A stretch of DNA of 31,938 bases from an uncultured Oscillospiraceae bacterium (GTDB taxonomy: Bacteria > Bacillota > Clostridia > Oscillospirales > Oscillospiraceae). Shown piece by piece: positions 8,789 through 15,579 of the stretch (the stretch's first letter is position 1; each line of letters opens with the position of its first letter). Under the pieces are notes generated by a model, which saw nothing but the letters and a program-made list of their open reading frames with translations, ran no database searches and was not told the DNA's origin. A program made the position numbers and the translations under genes. The DNA is taken from positions 1 to 31,938 of the forward strand of contig CAJUPW010000032.1 of NCBI GenBank assembly GCA_910588635.1, written 5' to 3'.

Positions 8789-10075
8789 TTATTTCTGCGC
8801 TGCGGCAGTAAAACCTTTTTCCAGGTCAGCGATGATGTCGTCGATGTGCTCCGTGCCGATGGACAGCCGGATGGTATTGGGCTTGATGCCCTGATCCAGC
8901 AGCTCCTCGGGAGAGAGTTGAGAGTGGGTGGTGGTGGCCGGGTGAATGACCAGAGATTTTACGTCCGCCACGTTGGCCAGCAGGGAGAAGATTTCCAGAT
9001 TGTCGATAAACCTGTGGGCTTCCGCCTGGCCGCCCTTGATCTCAAAGGTAAAGATGGATCCGCCGCCGTTGGGGAAATACTTCTCATAGAGGGCATGATC
9101 CGGGTGGTTCGGCAAGGAGGGGTGGTTGACTTTCTCCACTTGGGGATGGTTGGCCAGATACTCCACCACCTTTTTGGTGTTCTCTGCGTGGCGCTCCACC
9201 CGAAGGGACAGGGTCTCCACACCCTGGAGGAGCAGGAAAGCGTTGAAAGGAGAGATGGTGGCTCCTGTATCCCTGAGAAGGATGGCCCGGATATAGGTGA
9301 CAAAGGCGGCGGGGCCGGCGGCGTCCACAAAGCTGACGCCGTGGTAGCTGGGGTTGGGCTCCGCGATGGGCTTGTACTTGCCCGAGGCCTTCCAGTCAAA
9401 TTTGCCGCTGTCCACGATGACGCCGCCTAAAGTGGTGCCGTGACCGCCGATGAACTTGGTGGCGGAGTGAACCACGATGTCCGCCCCGTGCTCGATGGGC
9501 CGGATCAAATAGGGTGTCCCGAAGGTGTTGTCGATGACCAGGGGCAGGCTGTGGGCGTGGGCAATGGCCGCGATGGCGTCGATGTCGGGAATGTCGCTGT
9601 TGGGGTTACCCAGGGTCTCCAGGTAAACCGCCTTCGTGTTGGGCCGGATGGCGGCGGTCAGTTCCTCCAGGTTGTGGGCGTCCACAAAGGTGGTCTTTAT
9701 GCCGTACTGGGGCAGGGGGTGGGCCAGCAGGTTGTAGCTGCCGCCGTAGATGGTCTTCTGGGCCACGATGTGATCCCCCGCCTGAGCAAGGGCCTGGATG
9801 GTATAGGTAATAGCCGCCGCGCCCGAGGCCACGGCCAGCGCCGCTACGCCCCCTTCCAGGGCGGCAATCCGCTTTTCCAGCACGTCCTGGGTGGAGTTGG
9901 TCAGCCGGCCATAGATGTTGCCTGCGTCCGCCAGACCGAACCGGGCGGCGGCGTGGGCGGAATCCCGGAACACATAACTGGTGGTCTGGTAGATGGGCAC
10001 CGCCCGGGCATCGGTGGCGGGGTCCGGCTGCTCCTGGCCAACATGGAGCTGCAAGGTCTCAAATTTATAGCTCAT
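8789..10075 (-). CDS. metY: O-acetylhomoserine sulfhydrylase
   Basis: Makes homocysteine from O-acetylhomoserine and sulfide, leading to methionine. It belongs to the Cys/Met metabolism PLP family; the PLP lysine is K207 in HSATKFIGGHGTTLGG. The 428-residue length and the N-terminus YKFETLQLHVGQEQPDPAT fit MetY better than the shorter MetB/MetC. I chose the ATG at 10075, which has AAAGGGG about 9 bases upstream; the ORF can be extended 11 codons but the extension covers the ribosome-binding site. It is the first gene of the metY-cysK-nifS-iscU operon, preceded by a near-consensus promoter overlapped by a dyad. Confidence 0.93.
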   Translation of the reverse strand: MSYKFETLQLHVGQEQPDPATDARAVPIYQTTSYVFRDSAHAAARFGLADAGNIYGRLTNSTQDVLEKRIAALEGGVAALAVASGAAAITYTIQALAQAGDHIVAQKTIYGGSYNLLAHPLPQYGIKTTFVDAHNLEELTAAIRPNTKAVYLETLGNPNSDIPDIDAIAAIAHAHSLPLVIDNTFGTPYLIRPIEHGADIVVHSATKFIGGHGTTLGGVIVDSGKFDWKASGKYKPIAEPNPSYHGVSFVDAAGPAAFVTYIRAILLRDTGATISPFNAFLLLQGVETLSLRVERHAENTKKVVEYLANHPQVEKVNHPSLPNHPDHALYEKYFPNGGGSIFTFEIKGGQAEAHRFIDNLEIFSLLANVADVKSLVIHPATTTHSQLSPEELLDQGIKPNTIRLSIGTEHIDDIIADLEKGFTAAAQK

Positions 10076-10107
10076 GGGAAATATCCCCTTTCTCTGTTGT
10101 TGAAGCA

Positions 10108-10136
10108 AGTATATTCCTATATACCAACTCTGTCAA
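10108..10136 (-). promoter_or_regulatory. Promoter of the metY-cysK-nifS-iscU operon
   Basis: On the minus strand TTGACA (10136-10131), a 17-base spacer and TATACT (10113-10108) form a near-consensus sigma-A promoter, about 33 bases before the metY start. The first dyad (10112-10144) covers the spacer and touches both hexamers, which suits a repressor. Confidence 0.8.
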
Positions 10137-10144
10137 TAGGAATA
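10112..10144. promoter_or_regulatory. Candidate Rrf2 operator 1, over the metY promoter
   Basis: A perfect dyad, TATTCCTAT (10112-10120) and ATAGGAATA (10136-10144), separated by 15 bases. The CCTAT-N15-ATAGG core spans 25 bp, a usual size for Rrf2-family operators. The same core with the same spacing recurs at 10162-10186. Binding by the neighbouring Rrf2 protein is inferred. Confidence 0.65.
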
Positions 10145-10154
10145 AATATATTTC

Positions 10155-10183
10155 TTGAAATCCTATTTACCCTGTGGTATGAT
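10155..10183 (+). promoter_or_regulatory. Promoter of the rrf2-type regulator gene
   Basis: TTGAAA (10155-10160), a 17-base spacer and TATGAT (10178-10183), followed by GGGAGGG as ribosome-binding site. It faces away from the metY promoter, with 18 bases between the two -35 hexamers. Confidence 0.75.
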
Positions 10184-10186
10184 AGG
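10162..10186. promoter_or_regulatory. Candidate Rrf2 operator 2, over the regulator's own promoter
   Basis: CCTAT (10162-10166), 15 bases, ATAGG (10182-10186): the same core and spacing as operator 1, displaced by exactly 46 bp. It covers the spacer and -10 hexamer of the regulator promoter, so it predicts autorepression. Confidence 0.6.
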
Positions 10187-10206
10187 GAAAAATGGGAGGG
10201 ATTTTT

Positions 10207-10611
10207 ATGATGATTTCCACAAAGGGCCGGTATGCCATGCGGTTTCTGTTGGATGTTGCGGAGCGTCAGGGGGACGGCTTTGTTCCCTTGAAGGATGTGG
10301 CCGCCCGCCAGGAGATTTCGGAAAAGTATCTGGAGATCGTGGTAAAAGAGCTGGTAAAGGGCGGGCTGCTTGATACGCTGCGAGGAAAGGGCGGTGGCTA
10401 CCGGCTGAACCGGCCTCCGGAGGAGTACAGTGTAAAGGCTATTATTGAGCGGATGGAAGGCCCATTGGCCCCCGTCGCCTGCCTGGAACCGGGACAGGGA
10501 ACCTGTCCCCGGAGGGGGGGATGTCGGACTCTTCCTCTCTGGCAGGGGCTGGACAAGGTGATCTCCGACTATCTGTCGCGGTTTACCCTGGCGGATCTCC
10601 TTCGGGAATAA
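10207..10611 (+). CDS. Rrf2-family regulator, IscR-like, probable sulfur/Fe-S sensor
   Basis: Small winged-helix DNA-binding regulator of 134 residues. The start at 10207 (MMISTKGRYAMR) is 6 bases after GGGAGGG; ATG at 10210 is equally possible. The Rrf2 hallmarks are ISTKGRYAMRFLLDVA, the recognition helix region EISEKYLEIVVKELVKGGLL and the wing RGKGGGYRLNRP. C92, C100 and C106 (pattern C-X7-C-X5-C) correspond in place to the Fe-S ligands of IscR, although the first gap is longer than in E. coli IscR. CymR-type cysteine regulators usually lack this triad. Divergence from a cysteine and Fe-S operon and two matching dyads suggest it controls that operon and itself; cluster binding is inferred. 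Confidence 0.88.
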   Translation: MMISTKGRYAMRFLLDVAERQGDGFVPLKDVAARQEISEKYLEIVVKELVKGGLLDTLRGKGGGYRLNRPPEEYSVKAIIERMEGPLAPVACLEPGQGTCPRRGGCRTLPLWQGLDKVISDYLSRFTLADLLRE

Positions 10612-10633
10612 ATGTTGGAAGGGTGAGAGTACC

Positions 10634-11533
10634 ATGACGCTCCAGCAGCTGAAATATGTTATTGCCATTGCGGACAGCGGCTCTGTTAACTCGGCCGCCA
10701 AAAACCTGTATCTCTCCCAGCCAAGCCTGTCCAGCGCCGTGAAGGAACTGGAGGAGGAGATTGGCTTTGAGCTGTTCCGCCGGTCCAACCGAGGGGTCAC
10801 CATCACGGCGGAGGGGGAGGAGTTTCTCAACTACGCCCGGCAGATCTGCCAGCAGTACATCCTGCTGGAGGACCGTTTTGTGGTAGGGCGGTCCCGGAAG
10901 AAGTTCTCCGTCTCCACCCAGCACTACACCTTCGCCATCAACGCCTTTGTGGAGATGGTGCGCAAGGTGGGGATGGAGGAGTATGAGTTCTCCATCTTGG
11001 AGACCCGGACCTATGAGTGCGTGGAGAATGTACGCAACTATAAGAGCGAGCTGGGCATCTTATATCTGGACGACTTCAATGAGAAGTACCTGAGCAAGCT
11101 CTTTGACGAGAACAACCTGGAGTTCCACCCCCTGCGAGACTGCTCCACCTGTGTCTATCTCTGGGGGGAGCACCCCCTGGCCCGTAGGGACCGGCTGACT
11201 ATGTCCGACCTGGAGCCCTACCCTTGCATCGCCTTTGAGCAGGGGAAACAGAACTCCCTGTTCCTCTCCGAGGAGGTGATGAGCACTTACCAGTACCGCC
11301 AGCTCATCCGGGTGGACGACCGGGCCACTGTGCTCAACCTGATGAAGGGACTCAACGGCTATACCCTGTGCTCCGGCATCATTTGCCGCCCCCTCAACGG
11401 CTCGGAGTACACCACCATCCCCCTGGCGGAGGGGGGCGTCATGCATATTGGCTATGTCCAGCGCCGGGGCAGCTCCCTCAGTCGGCTGGGGGAGCTGTAT
11501 CTGTCCGAAGTGCGCAAGTCTATCCTGCTGTAG
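10634..11533 (+). CDS. LysR-family transcriptional regulator
   Basis: A 299-residue LysR-type regulator. The winged helix-turn-helix occupies about residues 1-60, with LKYVIAIADSGSVNSAAKNLYLSQPSLSSAVKELE in it, followed by the linker helix and a periplasmic-binding-protein-like effector domain. It starts 22 bases after the Rrf2 gene in the same direction and is followed by terminators and then metNIQ and an amidohydrolase. The position suggests control of methionine or sulfur-compound uptake, as LysR regulators such as CysL or YtlI do in Bacillus, but nothing in the sequence fixes the effector. Confidence 0.9.
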   Translation: MTLQQLKYVIAIADSGSVNSAAKNLYLSQPSLSSAVKELEEEIGFELFRRSNRGVTITAEGEEFLNYARQICQQYILLEDRFVVGRSRKKFSVSTQHYTFAINAFVEMVRKVGMEEYEFSILETRTYECVENVRNYKSELGILYLDDFNEKYLSKLFDENNLEFHPLRDCSTCVYLWGEHPLARRDRLTMSDLEPYPCIAFEQGKQNSLFLSEEVMSTYQYRQLIRVDDRATVLNLMKGLNGYTLCSGIICRPLNGSEYTTIPLAEGGVMHIGYVQRRGSSLSRLGELYLSEVRKSILL

Positions 11534-11550
11534 AAACCGGTATTTTCTGT

Positions 11551-11575
11551 CCCCGCCCTTCGGGCGGGGCTTTGT
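11551..11575 (+). terminator. Terminator after the LysR gene
   Basis: CCCCGCCC-TTC-GGGCGGGG, an 8-bp GC stem followed by CTTTGTT. It ends the rrf2-lysR transcript. Confidence 0.8.
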
Positions 11576-11591
11576 TATAAAGATAAACTAT

Positions 11592-11635
11592 AACCCGCCC
11601 CTGATTTTGGGTATTAACACCCGGGGCGGGTTTTG
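11592..11635 (+). terminator. Second terminator or attenuator before metN
   Basis: AACCCGCCCC (11592-11601) pairs with GGGGCGGGTT (11623-11632), followed by TTTTGT; a 4-bp hairpin GGGT/ACCC sits in its loop. Its 5' arm shares CCCGCCC with the preceding terminator, so the two could pair alternatively. No S-box or T-box motif is visible. Confidence 0.65.
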
Positions 11636-11674
11636 TGCTATCCTTTGAACACGTCACAGGAAAAGAGGAACGTT

Positions 11675-12703
11675 ATGATTCAATTGGAACACATCTCCAA
11701 GCAGTTTGAGGCGGGAAAACAGACGGTGGAGGCGGTGAAGGACGTGAGCCTCCACATAGAAAAGGGGACCATCGCCGGCATCATCGGCTTCTCCGGGGCG
11801 GGAAAGTCCACCCTGGCCCGGTGCATCAACCTGCTGGAGCGGCCCACTGAAGGAAAAGTGACCGTGGGGGGCGCGGAGCTCACCGCCCTGAGCGAGCGGC
11901 AGCTGCGGGAGAAGCGGAAGAAGATCGGCATGATCTTTCAGCACTTCAACCTCTTCGCCTCCCGGACGGTGTACGGCAACGTGGCCTACCCCCTGAAGGG
12001 CAGGAGCAAGGGGGAGATCGACCAAAAGGTCCGCTCCCTGCTGGAGCTGGTGGGGCTGTCGGACAAGGCGGAGGCCTACCCCTCCCAGTTGTCCGGGGGC
12101 CAGAAGCAGCGGGTGGCTATTGCCCGGGCTCTGGCCAGCAACCCGGAGGTCCTCCTCAGCGACGAGGCCACCAGCGCCCTGGACCCGGAGACTACCCGGT
12201 CCATCCTCCGTCTGCTGAGGGAGGTCAACCGCACCCTGGGCGTCACAATCCTGATCATTACCCACGAGATGCAGGTCATCAAAGAGATCTGCAGTCAGGT
12301 ATATGTGATGGAGGGTGGCAGGATTGTGGAACAGGGGGACGTCTTCCAGGTGTTCGCCTCCCCCAGGGAGGCGGTCACCCGCCGATTCGTGGACAGCACC
12401 TCCAACTTCTCCCGCATCCAGGAGCTGCTGGACGACCCGGCCCACCCCATCCAGCTGAATCCCGGAGACTACCTGCTCCGGCTGAACTACCTGGAGCGCA
12501 GCACCTCCGAGGCGTTGATCTCCAACATCTCCCGGCAGTTTGAGCTGGACATCAACATCCTGCTGGGCAGCATTGAGCTCATCGACGGCAACCCCTTGGG
12601 AGGCCTGGTGGTTGTCGCCGGGGGCGGCCACGACAAGATAACCGACGCTGTGGCCTACTTATTGGAACGAAACGTACTGGTGGAGGTGATCGCCCATGGC
12701 TGA
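11675..12703 (+). CDS. metN: Methionine ABC transporter ATP-binding protein
   Basis: Energises import of methionine and related compounds through MetI. I set the start at the ATG at 11675 (MIQLEHISKQF), where the ABC domain begins and GAGGAA lies just upstream; the longer ORF adds 14 unlikely residues. Walker A is GFSGAGKST (residues 38-46), followed by the Q-loop FQHFNLF, signature LSGGQKQRVAIARAL, Walker B VLLSDEATSALD and the H-loop TITHEM-like ILIITHEM. Residues from about 265 to 342 form the C-terminal NIL (substrate-sensing) domain, which marks MetN and allows inhibition by internal methionine. It overlaps metI by 8 bases. Confidence 0.95.
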   Translation: MIQLEHISKQFEAGKQTVEAVKDVSLHIEKGTIAGIIGFSGAGKSTLARCINLLERPTEGKVTVGGAELTALSERQLREKRKKIGMIFQHFNLFASRTVYGNVAYPLKGRSKGEIDQKVRSLLELVGLSDKAEAYPSQLSGGQKQRVAIARALASNPEVLLSDEATSALDPETTRSILRLLREVNRTLGVTILIITHEMQVIKEICSQVYVMEGGRIVEQGDVFQVFASPREAVTRRFVDSTSNFSRIQELLDDPAHPIQLNPGDYLLRLNYLERSTSEALISNISRQFELDINILLGSIELIDGNPLGGLVVVAGGGHDKITDAVAYLLERNVLVEVIAHG

Positions 12704-13376
12704 CCTGCTCAATCAGATTATTCCCGATGTGGTGGTCCGGTCCGACCAGCTGTGGCGGGCCTTCTGGGAGACCATCCAGATGGTGTCCATCTCCGGGGCC
12801 ATCTCCCTGGTGTTCGGCATCCCTTTCGGGGTGCTGCTGTTCACCACCAAGGAGGGGGGCATTTTGCAGAACCGGCCGGTGAACTTCATCCTGGGCAAGA
12901 TCTGCGACTTCTTCCGCTCCATCCCCTTTATCCTGCTGGGTATCCTGCTCATCGGGCTGAGCCGGCTGATTGTGGGCACCGGCATCGGCGTGCGGGGGAT
13001 TATCATCCCGCTGCTCTTTGCCACCATCCCCTTTTTGGGGCGGCAGGTGGAGAGCGCCCTGGCCGAGGTCCCCGCCGGCCTCATCGAGGCAGCCGAGGCG
13101 ATGGGCTCCTCCCCCTGGGAGATCGTCTGGCGGGTGTACCTGAAAGAGGCCGTCCCCGGTATCACCCGGGGGGTAACCATTACCCTGGTCTCTCTCATCA
13201 ACTTTACTGCCATCGCCGGCACCCTGGGGGCCGGCGGCTTGGGCAACTTCGCAATCATGTACGGCCACAGCAAGAACCTGCCCCAGATCACCTGGACGGT
13301 CATCCTGATTATCGTCGTTTTGGTGAGCATCGTCCAAGCCTTAGGCGGCTATATCGCCAAAAAGGCGACCCACTGA
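12696..13376 (+). CDS. metI: Methionine ABC transporter permease
   Basis: Integral membrane subunit of the MetNIQ importer. The 226-residue length and about five hydrophobic segments are typical. The coupling motif region EAAEAMGSSPWEIVWRVYL contacts MetN, and LINFTAIAGTLGAGGLGNFAI is the conserved C-terminal membrane region of the family. The ATG lies inside the end of metN, indicating coupled translation. Confidence 0.94.
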   Translation: MADLLNQIIPDVVVRSDQLWRAFWETIQMVSISGAISLVFGIPFGVLLFTTKEGGILQNRPVNFILGKICDFFRSIPFILLGILLIGLSRLIVGTGIGVRGIIIPLLFATIPFLGRQVESALAEVPAGLIEAAEAMGSSPWEIVWRVYLKEAVPGITRGVTITLVSLINFTAIAGTLGAGGLGNFAIMYGHSKNLPQITWTVILIIVVLVSIVQALGGYIAKKATH

Positions 13377-13444
13377 CTTTGTCTGTTCTCCCGCCTTTGA
13401 ACCGGGATAATGGAATATTTGCCCCACTAAAGGAGGAACTTAAA

Positions 13445-14332
13445 ATGAAAAAGAAGAACATTTTTGCCCTCGCGCTGGCCGCGGCCCTGGCCCTGTCTCT
13501 GGCCGCCTGCGGCGGAAACAACGGCGGAAACGGCGGCAGCTCCAGCCCTGTCTCCGGCTCCAAATCAGGCTCCGGCTCCACCGGCAGCTCTGCCCCGACC
13601 GCTGAACCCACCGTGGTCAAAGTGGGCGTAGTGGGGGCCAACAACCAGCAGTGGGACACCGTGAACGAGCTGCTGGCCAAGGACAATATCAAGGTGGAGC
13701 TGGTGGAGTTCGCCGAGTACAAGCTGCCCAACAACGCCCTGGACGCCGGAGAAATCGACCTGAACGCCTTCCAGCACAAGGCCTACCTCCAAAAGGAGAT
13801 TGACGACCTGGGCTATCAGGTGTCCATCCTGGGCGACACCATCGTGGCCCCCCTGTCCCTGTACTCCGACAAGATCACCGACGTAAGCCAGCTGAAGGAG
13901 GGGGACAAGATCGCCGTTCCCAGCGACCCCACCAACGAGGGCCGGTGCTTTAAGATTCTGGAGTCTGCCGGCCTGCTGGAGGTGGACCCCGCCGCCGGAT
14001 ACATGCCCGAGCTGAAGGACATCACCGCCAACCCCCTGAATCTGGAGTTTGTAGAGGTGGAGGCCGCCAACACCGCCAGCCTCCTGCCCGACGTGGCCGC
14101 CGCCTTTGTCAACGGGGCCCACGCCGTGGACAACGGCCTGAACATCGACGAGGCCATCTATGTGGAGCAGGTGGAGCCCGGCTCCGACAACCCCTACATC
14201 AACATCATCGCCTGCCGCACCGCCGACCTGGACAATGAGGTCTACAAAAAGGTGTTGGCTGCCTACCAGTCCGAGGAGACCGCCCAGGCCATCCGGGACA
14301 TCTACAAGGGCACCTACATCCCCGCATTTTAA
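13445..14332 (+). CDS. metQ: MetQ/NlpA-type substrate-binding lipoprotein
   Basis: Extracytoplasmic methionine-binding lipoprotein of the MetNIQ importer. The ATG at 13445 has AGGAGGA 7 bases upstream and starts a lipoprotein signal peptide: lysines at 2-4, a hydrophobic stretch and lipobox LAAC with the lipidated Cys at residue 22. A Gly/Ser-rich linker follows to about residue 55. The NlpA domain shows KVGVVGANNQQWD, FAEYKLPNNALDAGEIDLNAFQHK, IVAPLSLYSDK and IAVPSDPTNEGR. Length is 295 residues. The frame is open far upstream through metI but only as a shadow. It lies 68 bases after metI. Confidence 0.95.
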   Translation: MKKKNIFALALAAALALSLAACGGNNGGNGGSSSPVSGSKSGSGSTGSSAPTAEPTVVKVGVVGANNQQWDTVNELLAKDNIKVELVEFAEYKLPNNALDAGEIDLNAFQHKAYLQKEIDDLGYQVSILGDTIVAPLSLYSDKITDVSQLKEGDKIAVPSDPTNEGRCFKILESAGLLEVDPAAGYMPELKDITANPLNLEFVEVEAANTASLLPDVAAAFVNGAHAVDNGLNIDEAIYVEQVEPGSDNPYINIIACRTADLDNEVYKKVLAAYQSEETAQAIRDIYKGTYIPAF

Positions 14333-14342
14333 GCAAGATACA

Positions 14343-14371
14343 GTTCCCGCCCCTCGGAGAGGGGCGGGAAC
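14343..14371 (+). other. Hairpin between metQ and the amidohydrolase gene
   Basis: GTTCCCGCCCCT pairs perfectly with AGGGGCGGGAAC around a 5-base loop. There is no T tract, so it is more likely an mRNA-stabilising or partial-termination element that raises metQ over the downstream gene. Confidence 0.6.
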
Positions 14372-14398
14372 AATATCATGTATTTGAGGTGAACGAAT

Positions 14399-15565
14399 AT
14401 GGGTATCCACCCCCTTATTGAGCAGGACCGGGAGTACATCACCGCCCTGCGCCGCTGGTTCCACAGCCACCCGGAGCTGAGCATGAAGGAGTACAACACC
14501 GCCGCCAGAATTGAGGAGGAGCTGAGCGCCCTGGGCATCCCCACCCGCCGGGTGGGGGAGACCGGGGTGCTGGGGGTCCTCAAGGGGCGGAAGGGGCCGG
14601 GCAGAAGGGTGGTCCTCCGGGCGGACACCGACGCCCTGCCCATCCAGGACGAGAAAACCGTGCCCTACGCCTCCCAGTGCCCCGGCGTGATGCACGCCTG
14701 CGGCCACGACGCCCACACCGCCGCCCTTCTGGGGGCCGCCCGGGCGTTGAAAAAGCTGGAGGACAGCCTCTCCGGAGAGATTGGCTTCGTTTTCCAGCCC
14801 GGGGAGGAGTATGGCAAGGGGGCCGTCCTCTTTCTTCAGGACGGGGCCCTGGAGGGGGCGGACCGCTCCTTCGGTGTCCACATGCAGTCCAACCTGCCGG
14901 TGGGGCAGGTTGCCATGAATCTGGGGGCGGAGAACGCCTCGGTGGACCACTTTACCATCCGGATACACGGCAGGAGCGCCCACGTCTCCACCCCGGAGCT
15001 GGGGGCGGATGCCCTCTACGCCGCCGCCCAGATTGTCACCGCCCTCCAGGGCCTGGTGGGCCGGCTGAAGAGTCCCACCGACCCCGCCCTCATCGGCGTG
15101 GGGGTGCTCCGGGCCGGGGAGGGGTACAACATCGTGGCCCGGGAGGCCGTCATCGAGGGGACGGTGCGCTGCTTTTCCGAGCAGACCCGGGCCATGCTCA
15201 ACGCCAAAATCGCCGATACTGCCCGGAGCATCGCCGCCCTGTACAATACAACCGCTGAGGTGGAGAACGAGTCTTTCACCCGGGCGCTGATCAACGATGC
15301 CGGGGTCTACGCCGAGGCTGCCCCTGTCATTGAACGGGTAGTGGGAAAAGGAAACCTGGTCCCCAAGGAACTGTCCTTGGGCGGAGACGACATGGCGGAG
15401 ATCATCGCCGCCGTCCCCGGGGTCTACGCCTTCGTGGGCAGCGGAAGCGACGCCGTCCCCGGCTCCCGGCTGGCCCACCACACCCCGGGCTTCGATATTG
15501 ACGAGAGGTGCTTGCCTATCGCCGCCGGTTTATATGTGGAGTCCGCCCTGTCCTGGCTAAAGTAG
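14399..15565 (+). CDS. M20-family amidohydrolase (N-acyl amino acid hydrolase type)
   Basis: Zinc-dependent cytosolic hydrolase of 388 residues that removes acyl groups from amino acids. Metal and catalytic residues are visible in HACGHDAH (C101, H103, D104), PGEEYGKGA (E136, E137), H161 in HMQS and the C-terminal HHTPGFDID. RADTDALPIQ is the usual M20D sequence of hippurate/auxin-conjugate hydrolases. It starts after GAGGTGA and follows metQ in the same direction, so the likely job is to release methionine or cysteine from N-acylated forms imported by MetNIQ. That substrate is inferred from context; the family is broad. Confidence 0.92.
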   Translation: MGIHPLIEQDREYITALRRWFHSHPELSMKEYNTAARIEEELSALGIPTRRVGETGVLGVLKGRKGPGRRVVLRADTDALPIQDEKTVPYASQCPGVMHACGHDAHTAALLGAARALKKLEDSLSGEIGFVFQPGEEYGKGAVLFLQDGALEGADRSFGVHMQSNLPVGQVAMNLGAENASVDHFTIRIHGRSAHVSTPELGADALYAAAQIVTALQGLVGRLKSPTDPALIGVGVLRAGEGYNIVAREAVIEGTVRCFSEQTRAMLNAKIADTARSIAALYNTTAEVENESFTRALINDAGVYAEAAPVIERVVGKGNLVPKELSLGGDDMAEIIAAVPGVYAFVGSGSDAVPGSRLAHHTPGFDIDERCLPIAAGLYVESALSWLK

Positions 15566-15579
15566 GAGATGTGAACGTC

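Noticed and set aside
11592..11674. Possible S-box or T-box in the metN leader
   Set aside because: The leader is too short and lacks the S-box core and the T-box sequence; only terminator hairpins are seen.
12752..13444. Upstream extension of the metQ frame
   Set aside because: It reads through metI in another frame; the lipoprotein signal peptide and ribosome-binding site fix the start at 13445.
13565..15481. Minus-strand open frame of 638 codons
   Set aside because: Antisense shadow of metQ and the amidohydrolase, rich in G, V, H and Q, with no recognised domain or ribosome-binding site.
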